Below are positions 8,315 through 16,879 of a stretch of 64,000 nucleotides of DNA, one piece after another (position 1 is the stretch's first letter; every line of letters begins with the position of its first letter). A model generated the notes under the pieces. It was not told the origin of the DNA. It saw only the letters and a program-made list of their open reading frames with translations, and ran no database searches. This stretch comes from Microtetraspora fusca (GTDB lineage: Bacteria > Actinomycetota > Actinomycetes > Streptosporangiales > Streptosporangiaceae), in assembly GCF_001570365.1 (NCBI RefSeq), contig NZ_BBYK01000048.1, positions 1-64,000 on the forward strand, written 5' to 3'. The translations under genes and the position numbers were made by a program.

Positions 8315-9139
8315 ATGACGGCGCCGCCACTCGACACCCGGTCGTCGGTGCGGGCGCACGCGGCGATCAGGACGGAGCGCGGTCCCGGAGGCCGTACCCG
8401 GCTGGAGACGCTGCGGTCGGATCCGCCGCTGACCCTCCGGCAGACCGGACCCGACGTGGTCCACCTCGTCTCGACGGCGGCCGGGCCGCTGGGCGGCGAC
8501 CGCCTCGTGCTCGACGTCGCCGTCGCGCCCGGCACCACGCTGGAGGTCCGTTCGATCGCGAGCACGCTGGTCCTGCCCGGTCCCTGCGCGGCCGACTCCG
8601 TCATGCTCGTCACCGCCCGGGTCGGCGCGGGCGCCTCGCTGCGCTTCGTGCCCGAGCCGACCGTGCTGGCCGCCGGATGCTCGCACCGCGTCGCCGTACG
8701 GCTCTCGCTCGCGCGGGACGCCGCCGTGTTCTGGAGGGAGGAGATCGTCTTCGGCCGTCACGGCGAGCGGCCGGGCCGGTGCCGGTCCCGGTTCGACGCG
8801 GTCGTGGACGGGACGCCGCTGCTCCGCCAGGAACTCGTCGTCGGCGAACCGGCGATGGACGGCAGCCCCGCCGTGTACGGCACCGCCCGCTGCGTCGGAA
8901 GCACCCTCGTCACCGGGTACGGAGCCTTCCCCGCCATGCACAATCACGGGGACGGTCCGCCGCGCGGCGAGCACGCGCAGGCCGGTGCTCCGGAGAGCGC
9001 GCCGCGGCGGGCCGTGCTGGGCGACGGCTGCGCGGTACTCCCCCTGGCCGGGCCCGGCGTCCTGGTGTCGGCCCTGGCCGACGACGCCGTCCAACTGCGC
9101 GAACGCCTCCAATGGGGCGAAGCGCTCGCCGCGCCGTAG
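8315..9139 (+). CDS. ureD: urease accessory protein UreD
   Basis: A 274-residue UreD/UreH scaffold protein, last gene of the ureABCFGD operon. Recognised by STAAGPLGGDRLVLDVAVAPG, EPTVLAAGCSHR and the FWREEIVFGRHGE segment, all typical of actinobacterial UreD. It binds apo-urease and tunnels nickel from UreG to UreC. GAAGGAG is 6-7 bp before the ATG. It converges on the acyl-CoA ligase gene across a 39-bp gap containing a weak CGCCGCC/GGCGGCG hairpin. No nickel transporter is linked. Confidence 0.93.
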   Translation: MTAPPLDTRSSVRAHAAIRTERGPGGRTRLETLRSDPPLTLRQTGPDVVHLVSTAAGPLGGDRLVLDVAVAPGTTLEVRSIASTLVLPGPCAADSVMLVTARVGAGASLRFVPEPTVLAAGCSHRVAVRLSLARDAAVFWREEIVFGRHGERPGRCRSRFDAVVDGTPLLRQELVVGEPAMDGSPAVYGTARCVGSTLVTGYGAFPAMHNHGDGPPRGEHAQAGAPESAPRRAVLGDGCAVLPLAGPGVLVSALADDAVQLRERLQWGEALAAP

Positions 9140-9178
9140 ACGCCGCCGCATCCGAGCTCGGGGCGGCGGCGGACGGAG

Positions 9179-10786
9179 TCAGCGGCCGGCGCCCGGGATC
9201 CGGTCGGCGAGACCGGAGTGGAGATCCCGCAGCTCGCGCTTGAGGATCTTGCCGCTCGGGTTCTTCGGGAGCGCGTCGACGAAGGCGACCGCCTTGGGCA
9301 CCTTGAAGGCGGCCAGCCGCGACCGCGTGTGGGCCCGCAGCTCCTCCTCGGTGACGGCCGTGCCCGGCTTGGTCACCACGATCGCGACGACCGCCTCGAT
9401 CCAGCTCGGGTGCCTGACCCCGACGACCGCGACCTCGGCGACGGCGGGGTGCTCGTAGACGGCCTCCTCGACCTCCCGGCTGGCGACGTTCTCACCGCCG
9501 GTCTTGATCATGTCCTTGATCCGGTCGACGACCGTCAGGTATCCCTCGTCGTCCATCACCCCCAGGTCGCCGGAGTGGAACCAGCCGCCGCGGAAGGCCT
9601 CGGCCGTCTTCTCCGGGTCGTCCAGGTAACCGAGGACGGCGTGCGGGCTCCGGTGGACGATCTCCCCGATCTCCCCCGGAGGCACGTCGTCGCCGTCGGC
9701 GTCCACGACCCGGGTCTCGACGTTCAGGGCGGCCTGGCCGGCCGATCCCGCCTTGCGGATCTGGTCCTCCGGCTGGAGCATGACCGCGACCGGGGCCATC
9801 TCCGTCTGGCCGTAGAAGTTCCACAGACGCACGCCGGGCAGCCGCTCGCCGATCTCCCTGAGCACCTCGACCGGCATGATCGCCGCGCCGTAGTAGCCCT
9901 TCCTGAGGGAGGACAGATCGCGCCGGTCGAAGTCCGGGTGGCGCAGGAGGGAGATCCACACGGTCGGCGGGGCGAAGAACTTCGTCACCCGGTGGCGCTC
10001 TATCGCCTCCAGCACGGCGGCCGGGTCGGGGCCGGGCAGGATGTGGCTGACCGCACCGAGCTGGATGTCCGGCACCAGGAAGCAGTGCTGCTGCGCGCAG
10101 TGGAACAGCGGCATCGCGTGCAGCTCGACATCGTTGCGATCCATGCCGCCGTCGATGACGCAACTGCTGTACTGCGCGATCAGTGCGGCGTGGGACAGCA
10201 CCGCGCCCTTCGGGCGTGACTCGGTGCCGGAGGTGTAGAGGACCTGGGCGGGGTCGTCGGCGCCGATGAGGACGACGGGGGCCTCGGCGTCCTCGTGGGC
10301 GAGCAGCGCGTCGAACGGCTCCCACCCGTCGGCGTCCCCGTACGCGACGCGGATCCGGAGGCGGTCGGACGCCTTGGCCGCGTCCCGCGCCACGGGAAGG
10401 AGCGCCTCCTGCGCGATCAGCGCGACGGCGGACGAATGCGCGAGCACGTAGCCGACCTCGTCGGCCCCGAGCATGAAGTTGATCGGCACGAGGACCGCGC
10501 CCGCGCGGGCGACCCCGAAGATCGTCTGCACGTACTCCACGCTGTTGCGCGAGAGCACCGCGACCCGATCGCCGGGCCGTACGCCTCGCGCGATCAGGGC
10601 GCCGGCCAGCCGGGAGGCGTCCTCGTCCAGCTCGGCGAAGGTACGGCCGGTCCTCCCGTCCGAGACGGCGAGCCTGCCGGGATGACGTCGGGCGGAGCGG
10701 CGCAGCAGGTCGGCGAGAGAGTGCCTGCGGGCGAGGGCGACGTCCGTCGCCGCTTCCGAGGGGGCCGAGGGTCCAGCGAAAGGCAT
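9179..10786 (-). CDS. class I adenylate-forming acyl-CoA ligase
   Basis: A 535-residue ANL-superfamily enzyme that activates a carboxylate as acyl-AMP and transfers it to CoA. Motifs in order: phosphate loop YTSGTESRPKGAV, NFYGQTE (A5), SGDLGVMD (A7), DRIKDMIKTGGENVASREVE (A8 hinge) and PKNPSGKILKRELR (A10 with catalytic Lys). The Glu in place of the usual Thr-Gly after TSGT is a minor oddity. The best fit is a medium/long-chain or aryl fatty acyl-CoA ligase; the substrate is unknown. The ATG at 10786 has GGAG 7 bp upstream; a TTG seven codons earlier has none. It is a single gene, not in an operon. Confidence 0.86.
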   Translation of the reverse strand: MPFAGPSAPSEAATDVALARRHSLADLLRRSARRHPGRLAVSDGRTGRTFAELDEDASRLAGALIARGVRPGDRVAVLSRNSVEYVQTIFGVARAGAVLVPINFMLGADEVGYVLAHSSAVALIAQEALLPVARDAAKASDRLRIRVAYGDADGWEPFDALLAHEDAEAPVVLIGADDPAQVLYTSGTESRPKGAVLSHAALIAQYSSCVIDGGMDRNDVELHAMPLFHCAQQHCFLVPDIQLGAVSHILPGPDPAAVLEAIERHRVTKFFAPPTVWISLLRHPDFDRRDLSSLRKGYYGAAIMPVEVLREIGERLPGVRLWNFYGQTEMAPVAVMLQPEDQIRKAGSAGQAALNVETRVVDADGDDVPPGEIGEIVHRSPHAVLGYLDDPEKTAEAFRGGWFHSGDLGVMDDEGYLTVVDRIKDMIKTGGENVASREVEEAVYEHPAVAEVAVVGVRHPSWIEAVVAIVVTKPGTAVTEEELRAHTRSRLAAFKVPKAVAFVDALPKNPSGKILKRELRDLHSGLADRIPGAGR

Positions 10787-11020
10787 GAAGTTCTCCAACC
10801 GGCGCAACCGACGAAACTTCCGGAAAGCGTAGTGACTTACGCCACCGTTGAGGAGATCCGTACGGACCGGAATTCCCCGCGCAGGCCGCCCATGTCGACC
10901 GCCGCCGCACCCTGATGTGGCACCTCACGTCGTTGACCCGCTGCCCAGCTGAAGCGCCTTTCGTGAAGTCGTCAGCCCTGTCGGCAGGCCACGCCGCAGA
11001 CGAGTCACGCACGTCTTGTT

Positions 11021-11058
11021 TGAGACATTGATGTCTCATATGAGGTACATTAGTCTCA
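11021..11058. promoter_or_regulatory. tandem TetR operators
   Basis: TGAGACAT-TG-ATGTCTCA (11021-11038) is a perfect 18-bp palindrome. A second, degenerate copy, TGAG-GTACATTAGT-CTCA (11041-11058), follows after 2 bp and runs into the start codon of the TetR gene. Centre-to-centre spacing is 20 bp, about two helical turns, so two dimers could bind the same face. Autorepression of the TetR-MFS unit is the natural reading. Confidence 0.7.
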
Positions 11059-11612
11059 TGCCGTTCGATCGTGACCATGTACTCCGCTGCGCGGCAGACC
11101 TGCTCTCGCACAAGGCGACCGCCACCCAGGACGAGATCGCCAAGGCCGCCGGGATCAGCCGAGCCACCCTGCACCGGCACTTCGCCGGGCGGGACGCGCT
11201 CATCCGCGCCCTTGAGGACCTCGGCGTGCGGCAGCTCCAGGAGGTCGTGGATCAGGCCCGGCTGGACGACGGCAGCGCCACCGAGGCCCTGGTACGGCTG
11301 GTCGAGAGCACTCGGCCGGTCGCGGGCTTCCTCGCCTTCCTGGCCACCGAGAACCAGCTCTTCGAGGGCGAGGAGGTCAACGAGGGCTGGGCGCGGATCG
11401 ACGCCCAGATCGCCGCGTTGTTCAAGCGGGGCCAGGAGTCCGGCGAGTTCCGCATCGACCTCTCCCCGGTCTGGCTCACCGAAGCCCTCTACGGGCTCGT
11501 CTCCGCCACCGCCTGGACCGTCCTGTCCGGCAAGACCGCGCCCCGCGACTACACCGAGATGATCACTGGACTGATGCTGGGCGGCCTCGAGCGCCGCGCC
11601 CCGCAGCCCTGA
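11058..11612 (+). CDS. TetR/AcrR family regulator
   Basis: A 184-residue repressor with an N-terminal TetR helix-turn-helix (residues about 15-45, TQDEIAKAAGISRATLHRHF) and a helical ligand-binding C-terminal domain. The ATG at 11058 overlaps the second operator copy. It lies 49 bp upstream of the exporter gene on the same strand, so the two form a repressor-exporter unit of the usual substrate-induced kind. The inducer is unknown. Confidence 0.9.
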   Translation: MPFDRDHVLRCAADLLSHKATATQDEIAKAAGISRATLHRHFAGRDALIRALEDLGVRQLQEVVDQARLDDGSATEALVRLVESTRPVAGFLAFLATENQLFEGEEVNEGWARIDAQIAALFKRGQESGEFRIDLSPVWLTEALYGLVSATAWTVLSGKTAPRDYTEMITGLMLGGLERRAPQP

Positions 11613-11661
11613 TCACTGCGGCATTCCACGAACCACACCCCGTCGAAGGACAAGCCCAGCC

Positions 11662-13209
11662 ATGACCACCGTTCCGCGACCGACATCGGAGCCGACCGAG
11701 CGGTACGACAAGCACCCCGGCCGCTGGGCCGCGCTCGGCGTGCTCGTGCTCGCCGTTCTCCTGGTCGCCGTCGACGCGACGGTCCTCGCCCTGGCCACCC
11801 CGTTCATCAGCGAGGACCTCAAGCCGTCCGGCGTGCAGTTGCTGTGGATCGGCGACGTCTACTCGTTCGTCATCGCCGGCCTGCTCGTCTCCATGGGGAG
11901 CCTCGGTGACCGCATCGGCCGCAAGAAGCTCCTGCTGGCCGGTGCCGTCGCCTTCGGCGCCGCCTCGCTGTTCAACGCCTACGCCGCCAGTCCCGAACTG
12001 CTGATCGCCGCCCGCGCCCTGCTGGGCGTGGCCGGAGCGACGCTGATGCCCTCCACCCTCGCGCTGATCCGCAACATCTTCTCCGACCCGCGTGAGCGCT
12101 CCCTCGCCATCGGCATCTGGGGTTCCAGCGCCTCGGCCGGATCGGCCCTCGGCCCGCTGGTGGGCGGATTCCTGCTGGAGCACTTCTGGTGGGGCTCGGT
12201 CTTCCTCATCAACCTGCCGGTGATGGCCCTCCTGGTCCTGGTCGGCGCGAAGCTGCTGCCCGAGTCGAAGAACCCCGCGCCCGGACCGTGGGACCTGCCC
12301 AGCGTCGGCCTCTCGCTCGTCGGCATGATCGGCGTGGTGTACGCGATCAAGAACGTCGCGTCGCACGGTTGGTCGACGCAGATCGGCGTGGCAGGCGCGG
12401 TCGGTGTCGCCGCCCTGGTCTGGTTCGTCCGCCGGCAGAAGAGCCTGGCCACACCGCTGCTCGACGTCCGCCTCTTCCGCCACCGCGGCTTCTCCGCGGT
12501 CGTCGCCTGCGACCTCTTCGCCGTGCTGGGCCTGACCGGGCTGGTCTTCTTCCTCTCCCAGTTCCTCCAACTCGTCCAGGGCCTCTCGCCGCTTCAGGCG
12601 GGCCTGGCCGAACTGCCCGCCACCGCGGGCGCCGTACTCACCGGACTGCTGGCCGGGGCGGCGGTCCGCCGGACCTCGGCCCGCGCCGTCGTCTCCGGCG
12701 GACTCGCCGGCATCGGCGTCGCCCTGCTCCTGCTGACCGGACTCGAACGGAACACCGGCTACGCGCTGCTGCTCACCGCGCTGATCCTGGTCGGCGTCGG
12801 CGCGGGCCTCGCCTTCACCACCACCGCCGACATGATCGTCTCCAGCGTCCCGAAGGAGCAGGCGGGCGCGGCCTCCGCCGTCGCCGAGACCGCCTACGAG
12901 CTCGGCGCCGCACTCGGCATCGCCTTCCTCGGCTCCATCGTGAACGGCGTCTACCAGGGCTTCATCACCCCGCCCGGCATCCCGCCCACGATCGCGGAGG
13001 CCGCGCACGCCTCCATAGGCGGCGCGGTGGAGGCCGCCGCCTCAGTCGGCGGAGCCCACGGCCACGCCCTCCTGACAGCCGCCCAGGACGCGTTCACCGC
13101 GGGCCTGGCCGGTACGGCGACCGTCGGCGCGGTGGTCCTCCTGGCCACCGCCCTGGCCGCCTGGTTCCTCCTCAAGGGACAGCGGCAGGGCAGCGCCGCG
13201 GACCACTGA
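11662..13209 (+). CDS. MFS drug:H+ antiporter, DHA2 (14-TMS) type
   Basis: A 515-residue major-facilitator protein with about 14 membrane spans. The DHA2 signatures are present: motif D1-like VDATVLALATPFI near residue 35, motif A GSLGDRIGRKKLLL after the second span, and the antiporter motif C-like GSALGPLVGG. It most resembles the SmvA/QacA branch that exports quaternary ammonium compounds and dyes. It is co-transcribed with the TetR gene. AAGGAC precedes the ATG. The physiological substrate cannot be deduced. Confidence 0.88.
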   Translation: MTTVPRPTSEPTERYDKHPGRWAALGVLVLAVLLVAVDATVLALATPFISEDLKPSGVQLLWIGDVYSFVIAGLLVSMGSLGDRIGRKKLLLAGAVAFGAASLFNAYAASPELLIAARALLGVAGATLMPSTLALIRNIFSDPRERSLAIGIWGSSASAGSALGPLVGGFLLEHFWWGSVFLINLPVMALLVLVGAKLLPESKNPAPGPWDLPSVGLSLVGMIGVVYAIKNVASHGWSTQIGVAGAVGVAALVWFVRRQKSLATPLLDVRLFRHRGFSAVVACDLFAVLGLTGLVFFLSQFLQLVQGLSPLQAGLAELPATAGAVLTGLLAGAAVRRTSARAVVSGGLAGIGVALLLLTGLERNTGYALLLTALILVGVGAGLAFTTTADMIVSSVPKEQAGAASAVAETAYELGAALGIAFLGSIVNGVYQGFITPPGIPPTIAEAAHASIGGAVEAAASVGGAHGHALLTAAQDAFTAGLAGTATVGAVVLLATALAAWFLLKGQRQGSAADH

Positions 13210-13248
13210 CCGCAGGCGCACCGACCGCGGCGGTCGGCGAGTGCCCGG

Positions 13249-13278
13249 ACGGCGCCCCGCGTCCTCGCGGGGCGCCGT
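13249..13278. terminator. bidirectional terminator
   Basis: A perfect 13-bp stem, ACGGCGCCCCGCG (13249-13261) and its complement (13266-13278), with a TCCT loop. It sits between the convergent MFS and Lrp genes and touches the Lrp stop codon. No U-tract is present on either side, as is common in this GC range. Confidence 0.7.
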
Positions 13279-13730
13279 CACTCCTTGATGCGCTTCATCG
13301 TGAGGTGGGAGTCGACGCGGGAGACCGCGGGCAGCGGCAGAATCCGCTGGCTGAGGAACTTCTCGTAGGCGATCTGGTCGGCGACCGCCACGCGCATGTA
13401 GTAGTCGGGACGCCCGAACATGCGCCGGAACTCCACGACCTCTTCCAGCGCCGCGACCCGGGATTCGAAGTCCTCCACCGTCTGCAGGTCGTTGACCGCG
13501 ATCTCCACCGACACGACCACTTCCAGGGAACGGCCCAGGGCCTCGGGGGAGATCTGCGCACGGTATCCGGCTATCACCCCGGCGTCCTCCAGGCGCTTGA
13601 CCCGGCGCAGGCACGGCGGCGGCGTCAGCCCCACCCGGCGGGCCAGCTCCACGTTCGGCAATCGCCCATCCTGAGCGAGATGAAACAATATTTCACGATC
13701 TATGCCGTCAAGGCTGATTACATTCCCCAT
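13278..13730 (-). CDS. Lrp/AsnC family regulator
   Basis: A 150-residue feast/famine regulator. The N-terminal helix-turn-helix spans about residues 8-50 (LDGIDREILFHLAQDGRLPN and VELARRVGLTPPPCLRRVKR); the C-terminal RAM ligand domain (about 65-145) includes GRPDYYMRVAV. It is divergent from azlC-azlD, the classical arrangement in which an Lrp protein senses leucine or another branched-chain amino acid and activates export. The ATG at 13730 has GGAG/GAGG spacing; a GTG three codons earlier is also possible. Confidence 0.9.
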   Translation of the reverse strand: MGNVISLDGIDREILFHLAQDGRLPNVELARRVGLTPPPCLRRVKRLEDAGVIAGYRAQISPEALGRSLEVVVSVEIAVNDLQTVEDFESRVAALEEVVEFRRMFGRPDYYMRVAVADQIAYEKFLSQRILPLPAVSRVDSHLTMKRIKE

Positions 13731-13772
13731 ATGCCTCACTCCCGCTAATTTTCGGTAATCATATTACGCGTC

Positions 13773-13793
13773 ATACGCACTAAAATTGCGTAT
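13773..13793. promoter_or_regulatory. Lrp operator candidate abutting azlC
   Basis: ATACGCA and TGCGTAT form a perfect 7-bp inverted repeat separated by 7 bp. The right arm ends at the base before the azlC ATG. The spacer contains TAAAAT (13781-13786), which could be the -10 element of a leaderless azlC transcript. Confidence 0.6.
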
Positions 13794-14540
13794 ATGCGTG
13801 GAATACGAGCGCGGGACTTCACGGCAGCGGCGGCCGACACCGCCTCGGTGGGGCTGAGCCTGTTCCCCCTCGGGGTCAGCTTCGGCGTCCTGGTGGTGCA
13901 CGCCGGGCTGACCTGGTGGTGGGCCACGGTGTTCACCGCCGTGATCTACGCCGGGTCGCTGGAGTTCCTGCTGCTGGGCCTGGTCGCCTCGGTGACACCC
14001 CTGGGGCAAGTCGCGGTCACGGCGCTGCTGGTGAACCTCCGGCACGTTTTCTACGCGCTGTCCTTTCCCCTGTCCAGGGTCCGGCCGCTCGGCCGCGTGT
14101 ACGCCACCTTCGCGCTCACCGACGAGGCCTACGCCCTCACCGCCGGGGAACACGCCCGCTCCTGGAGCGGCGCCCGCATTCTCTGGATGCAGGCGCTGTG
14201 CCAGGGCTACTGGGTCAGCGGCGCCACTCTCGGTGCTCTGGCCGGCTCGCTGATCCCGCTCACCCTGCACGGTCTGGACTTCGCGCTGACCGCCCTGTTC
14301 GTGGTTCTGACGATCGACGCCTGGCGGGCACAACGGGACCTGCCCGCTCCCCTGTTGGCCGCGGCGAGCTTCGCCCTCGCCGCGCTCCTGGCGCCGGGGC
14401 AGGTGCTGCCGGCCGCGATGGCCGTGTTCACCACGAGCCTGCTCATCCGGTACGCCCTGCGCCGCCGCGCCGACTCACCCGTGCCCGACGGGCACCGCCA
14501 CCCCGTGCCCGCCGGGGCCGCGGCGGGCGGGGAAGGGTAG
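13794..14540 (+). CDS. azlC: AzlC family branched-chain amino acid exporter subunit
   Basis: A 248-residue membrane protein with about six to seven spans. PLGVSFGVLVVHAGLTWWWA, YAGSLEFLLLGL and LVNLRHVFYALSF are AzlC hallmarks. With AzlD it exports branched-chain amino acids or analogues across the inner membrane (BrnFE in corynebacteria). There is no Shine-Dalgarno; the ATG directly follows the Lrp-type palindrome, so translation is probably leaderless. Six bases separate it from azlD. Confidence 0.9.
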   Translation: MRGIRARDFTAAAADTASVGLSLFPLGVSFGVLVVHAGLTWWWATVFTAVIYAGSLEFLLLGLVASVTPLGQVAVTALLVNLRHVFYALSFPLSRVRPLGRVYATFALTDEAYALTAGEHARSWSGARILWMQALCQGYWVSGATLGALAGSLIPLTLHGLDFALTALFVVLTIDAWRAQRDLPAPLLAAASFALAALLAPGQVLPAAMAVFTTSLLIRYALRRRADSPVPDGHRHPVPAGAAAGGEG

Positions 14541-14546
14541 GACCGC

Positions 14547-14876
14547 ATGCCCACCCCGTTCTACCTGGCGGCCTCCGTGGCCGTCAGCGCCGCGATCACC
14601 TGGGGCCTGCGCGCCCTGCCCTTCGCCGTCCTGACCCCGCTGCGCCGCTCGGCCGTCCTGCGGTACCTCGCCCGCCAGATGCCCACCGGCATCATGTTGA
14701 TCCTGGCCCTCTACACCCTGCGCGAGGTCCGCCCCACCGTTTGGGCGGACGTCGTGCCCACCGCGCTGGCCCTGGCGGCCGCCATCGGGCTGCACCTGAA
14801 AACCCGCAACGCCGTGATCAGCGTCCTGGGCGCCACGGCCCTGCACGTGGCGTTGTCGACCTTCTGGCCGATCTGA
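14547..14876 (+). CDS. azlD: AzlD family exporter subunit
   Basis: A 109-residue protein with three to four membrane spans, the small partner of AzlC. It has the usual length and the RALPFAVLTPLRRS and MPTGIMLILALYTLR segments seen in the family. It follows azlC by 6 bp with GGAAGG as ribosome site inside the azlC end. A GCCGCCGC/GCGGCGGC hairpin follows. Confidence 0.9.
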   Translation: MPTPFYLAASVAVSAAITWGLRALPFAVLTPLRRSAVLRYLARQMPTGIMLILALYTLREVRPTVWADVVPTALALAAAIGLHLKTRNAVISVLGATALHVALSTFWPI

Positions 14877-14882
14877 CGACCC

Positions 14883-14901
14883 GCCGCCGCAGCGCGGCGG
14901 C
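14883..14901 (+). terminator. terminator after azlD
   Basis: An 8-bp stem GCCGCCGC/GCGGCGGC with an AGC loop, followed by CAGGTTT, 7 bp beyond the azlD stop. Confidence 0.55.
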
Positions 14902-15046
14902 CAGGTTTCACCATGTATCGCAACAGAGCCCATCCGCGGCTACCAGACCCTCCGGCCACCATCCGCTGACCGCCGCCGGGCGAGCATGTGGAGGCGTGGA
15001 GGCGCGCCCGACGCCGGCCGGGCTCGTACGCGCCTCCGCCGTGCCG

Positions 15047-15820
15047 TCAGTCGCAGGGCCCGCCCGCGACGTAGATCACCTGTCCGGAGACGAACGAGGC
15101 CTCCTCGCGGACGAAGAACGACACCGTCGCGGCGATGTCCTCGGGACGGCCGACCCGGCCGACCGGGATCTGCTTGGCGGCCGCCGCCTTGAAGTCCTCG
15201 AAGGGCACCCCGACGCGCGCGGCGGTGGCGGCCGTCATATCGGTCTCGATGAACCCGGGCGCGATGGCGTTCACGGTGACGCCGAACCTGCCCAGCTCGA
15301 TCGCCAGCGTCTTGGTGAAGCCCTGCAGACCGGCCTTGGCCGCGGCGTAGTTGGCCTGCCCCCGGTTGCCGAGCGCGGACGTGCTGGACAGGTTCACGAT
15401 GCGCCCCCATCCGGCCTCGGTCATGTACTTCTGCGCCGCCCTGCTCATCAGGAACGCCCCGCGCAGGTGCACGCCCATGACCGCGTCCCAGTCGCCCGCC
15501 GTCATCTTGAACAGCAGGTTGTCGCGGATGATCCCGGCGTTGTTCACCAGCACCGTCGGGGCGCCGAGCTCGGCGGCGACTCTCGCCACCGCGGCCTCCA
15601 CCGCCTGCTCGTCGGCGACGTCCACGCCGATCGCCAGCGCCCTGCCCCCCGCGGCCTCGATCTCCTCCGCGACCGGCTTGCCGGCCGCCTCGTCCAGATC
15701 CAGGACCGCCACGGCGAACCCGTCCCGGCCGAGCCGCCGCGCGATCGCCGCGCCGATACCCCGTGCGGCCCCGGTGACCACCGCGGTGCGGCCCGGCTGC
15801 CGGGTCTCCTGCTCGCTCAC
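15047..15820 (-). CDS. SDR family, 3-oxoacyl-ACP reductase (FabG)-like
   Basis: A 257-residue classical short-chain dehydrogenase. The cofactor motif is TGAARGIG (16-23), followed by NNAG (93-96). The catalytic set is Ser145, Tyr158 and Lys162 (NYAAAKAG). The C-terminal SGQVIYVAGG is FabG-like. The likely reaction is NADPH-dependent reduction of a 3-oxoacyl thioester in lipid or steroid-side-chain metabolism; the substrate is unknown. It lies 85 bp downstream of a second SDR gene on the same strand, and probably shares its promoter and the TetR regulator divergent from it. Confidence 0.87.
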   Translation of the reverse strand: MSEQETRQPGRTAVVTGAARGIGAAIARRLGRDGFAVAVLDLDEAAGKPVAEEIEAAGGRALAIGVDVADEQAVEAAVARVAAELGAPTVLVNNAGIIRDNLLFKMTAGDWDAVMGVHLRGAFLMSRAAQKYMTEAGWGRIVNLSSTSALGNRGQANYAAAKAGLQGFTKTLAIELGRFGVTVNAIAPGFIETDMTAATAARVGVPFEDFKAAAAKQIPVGRVGRPEDIAATVSFFVREEASFVSGQVIYVAGGPCD

Positions 15821-15905
15821 TGCTTCTCCTCTGGTGTCGCGATCACAAATGTCACAGTGTCCGTCATCTCGTCCTCGAGACCGTCGCCCGTACAGGCGGC
15901 GTCGG

Positions 15906-16661
15906 TCACACGCCTCCCGTGAGGGTCAGCCCTCCGTCGACCACGACGACCTGACCGGTGAGCCAGGCCGCCTCCTCCGAGAGCAGGAAGGCCGTGACGC
16001 CGGCGATGTCCTCCGGCACGCCGAGCCGCTTCAGCGGGTACTCGGACGCGACCTGCTCCTCCCGCCCCTCGTACAGGGCGGTCGCGAACCTGGTCTTCAC
16101 CACCGCCGGCGCGACCGCGTTGACACGGATCCCGGGGGCGAGTTCGACCGCGAGATCCTGCGTGATGTAGGTCAGCATCGCCTTGCTCGCGCCGTAGAAG
16201 CCGATGCCCGGCGCCGGCTTGACGCCGGCCACGGACGACACGTTCACGACCGCTCCCCCGTGCTCCCCCATCCAGGCGCGGTACGCCTGCTGGACCCACG
16301 ACAGGGCGGCGAGGCAGTTGACCTCGAAGATCTTGCGCGCGGCGGCGAGGTCCATCTCGACCATGGGCCCGTAGACGGGGTTGATGCCGGTGTTGTTCAC
16401 CAGCATGTCGACGCTGCCGAACGTCTCCAGGGTGCGCCGGACCGTCTCCTCCTGGTGCGCGACGTCGTCGCTCTTCCCGGCGGACGCGATCGCGTGATCG
16501 GGGCCGCCGAGCGCCTTGACCGCCTCGTCGAGCGCCTCCTGTTTGCGCGCGGTGACGCAGACCCGCGCCCCCTCGGCGACCAGCCGCTCCGCGACGGCGA
16601 ACCCGATGCCGCGGCTCGCGCCCGTCACGATCGCCGTCCTGCCCTCGAACCTTCTCGTCAT
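15906..16661 (-). CDS. SDR family oxidoreductase
   Basis: A 251-residue classical SDR: TGASRGIG (13-20), NNTG rather than NNAG (89-92), and catalytic Ser143, Tyr156 and Lys160 (FYGASKAML). SGQ is replaced by LTGQVVVVDGG at the C-terminus, the common form in 3-hydroxyacyl-CoA dehydrogenase/FabG-like enzymes. It is first in a two-gene unit and divergent from the TetR gene at 16880. A TAAGC-GCTT-GCTTA repeat in the divergent gap is the likely control site. Confidence 0.87.
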   Translation of the reverse strand: MTRRFEGRTAIVTGASRGIGFAVAERLVAEGARVCVTARKQEALDEAVKALGGPDHAIASAGKSDDVAHQEETVRRTLETFGSVDMLVNNTGINPVYGPMVEMDLAAARKIFEVNCLAALSWVQQAYRAWMGEHGGAVVNVSSVAGVKPAPGIGFYGASKAMLTYITQDLAVELAPGIRVNAVAPAVVKTRFATALYEGREEQVASEYPLKRLGVPEDIAGVTAFLLSEEAAWLTGQVVVVDGGLTLTGGV

Positions 16662-16780
16662 CTCCGTCTCTCCTCCGGCCGTCCGCTCGGATCGCGCCCT
16701 CGGCTCAGGCGCTCAAGGATCATGGCCATCCCCTGGCCGCAATGCTGCGTGTCACCGGCACCTCACGCGAACGGGGTAAC

Positions 16781-16794
16781 TAAGCGCTTGCTTA
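16781..16794. promoter_or_regulatory. TetR-type palindrome
   Basis: TAAGC-GCTT-GCTTA with an inner AAGCGCTT lies in the gap between the divergent SDR and TetR genes. It resembles the AAGC-nnnn-GCTT boxes of fatty-acid-related TetR regulators of actinobacteria. Function inferred from position. Confidence 0.45.
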
Positions 16795-16879
16795 TGTCAG
16801 CGCGTTTGCTCAGCGTTCCCTAATTGCGCCATCCTTGTCAACGCTCGCGCCGTACGGGCCACGAACAGAGAGTGACGAC

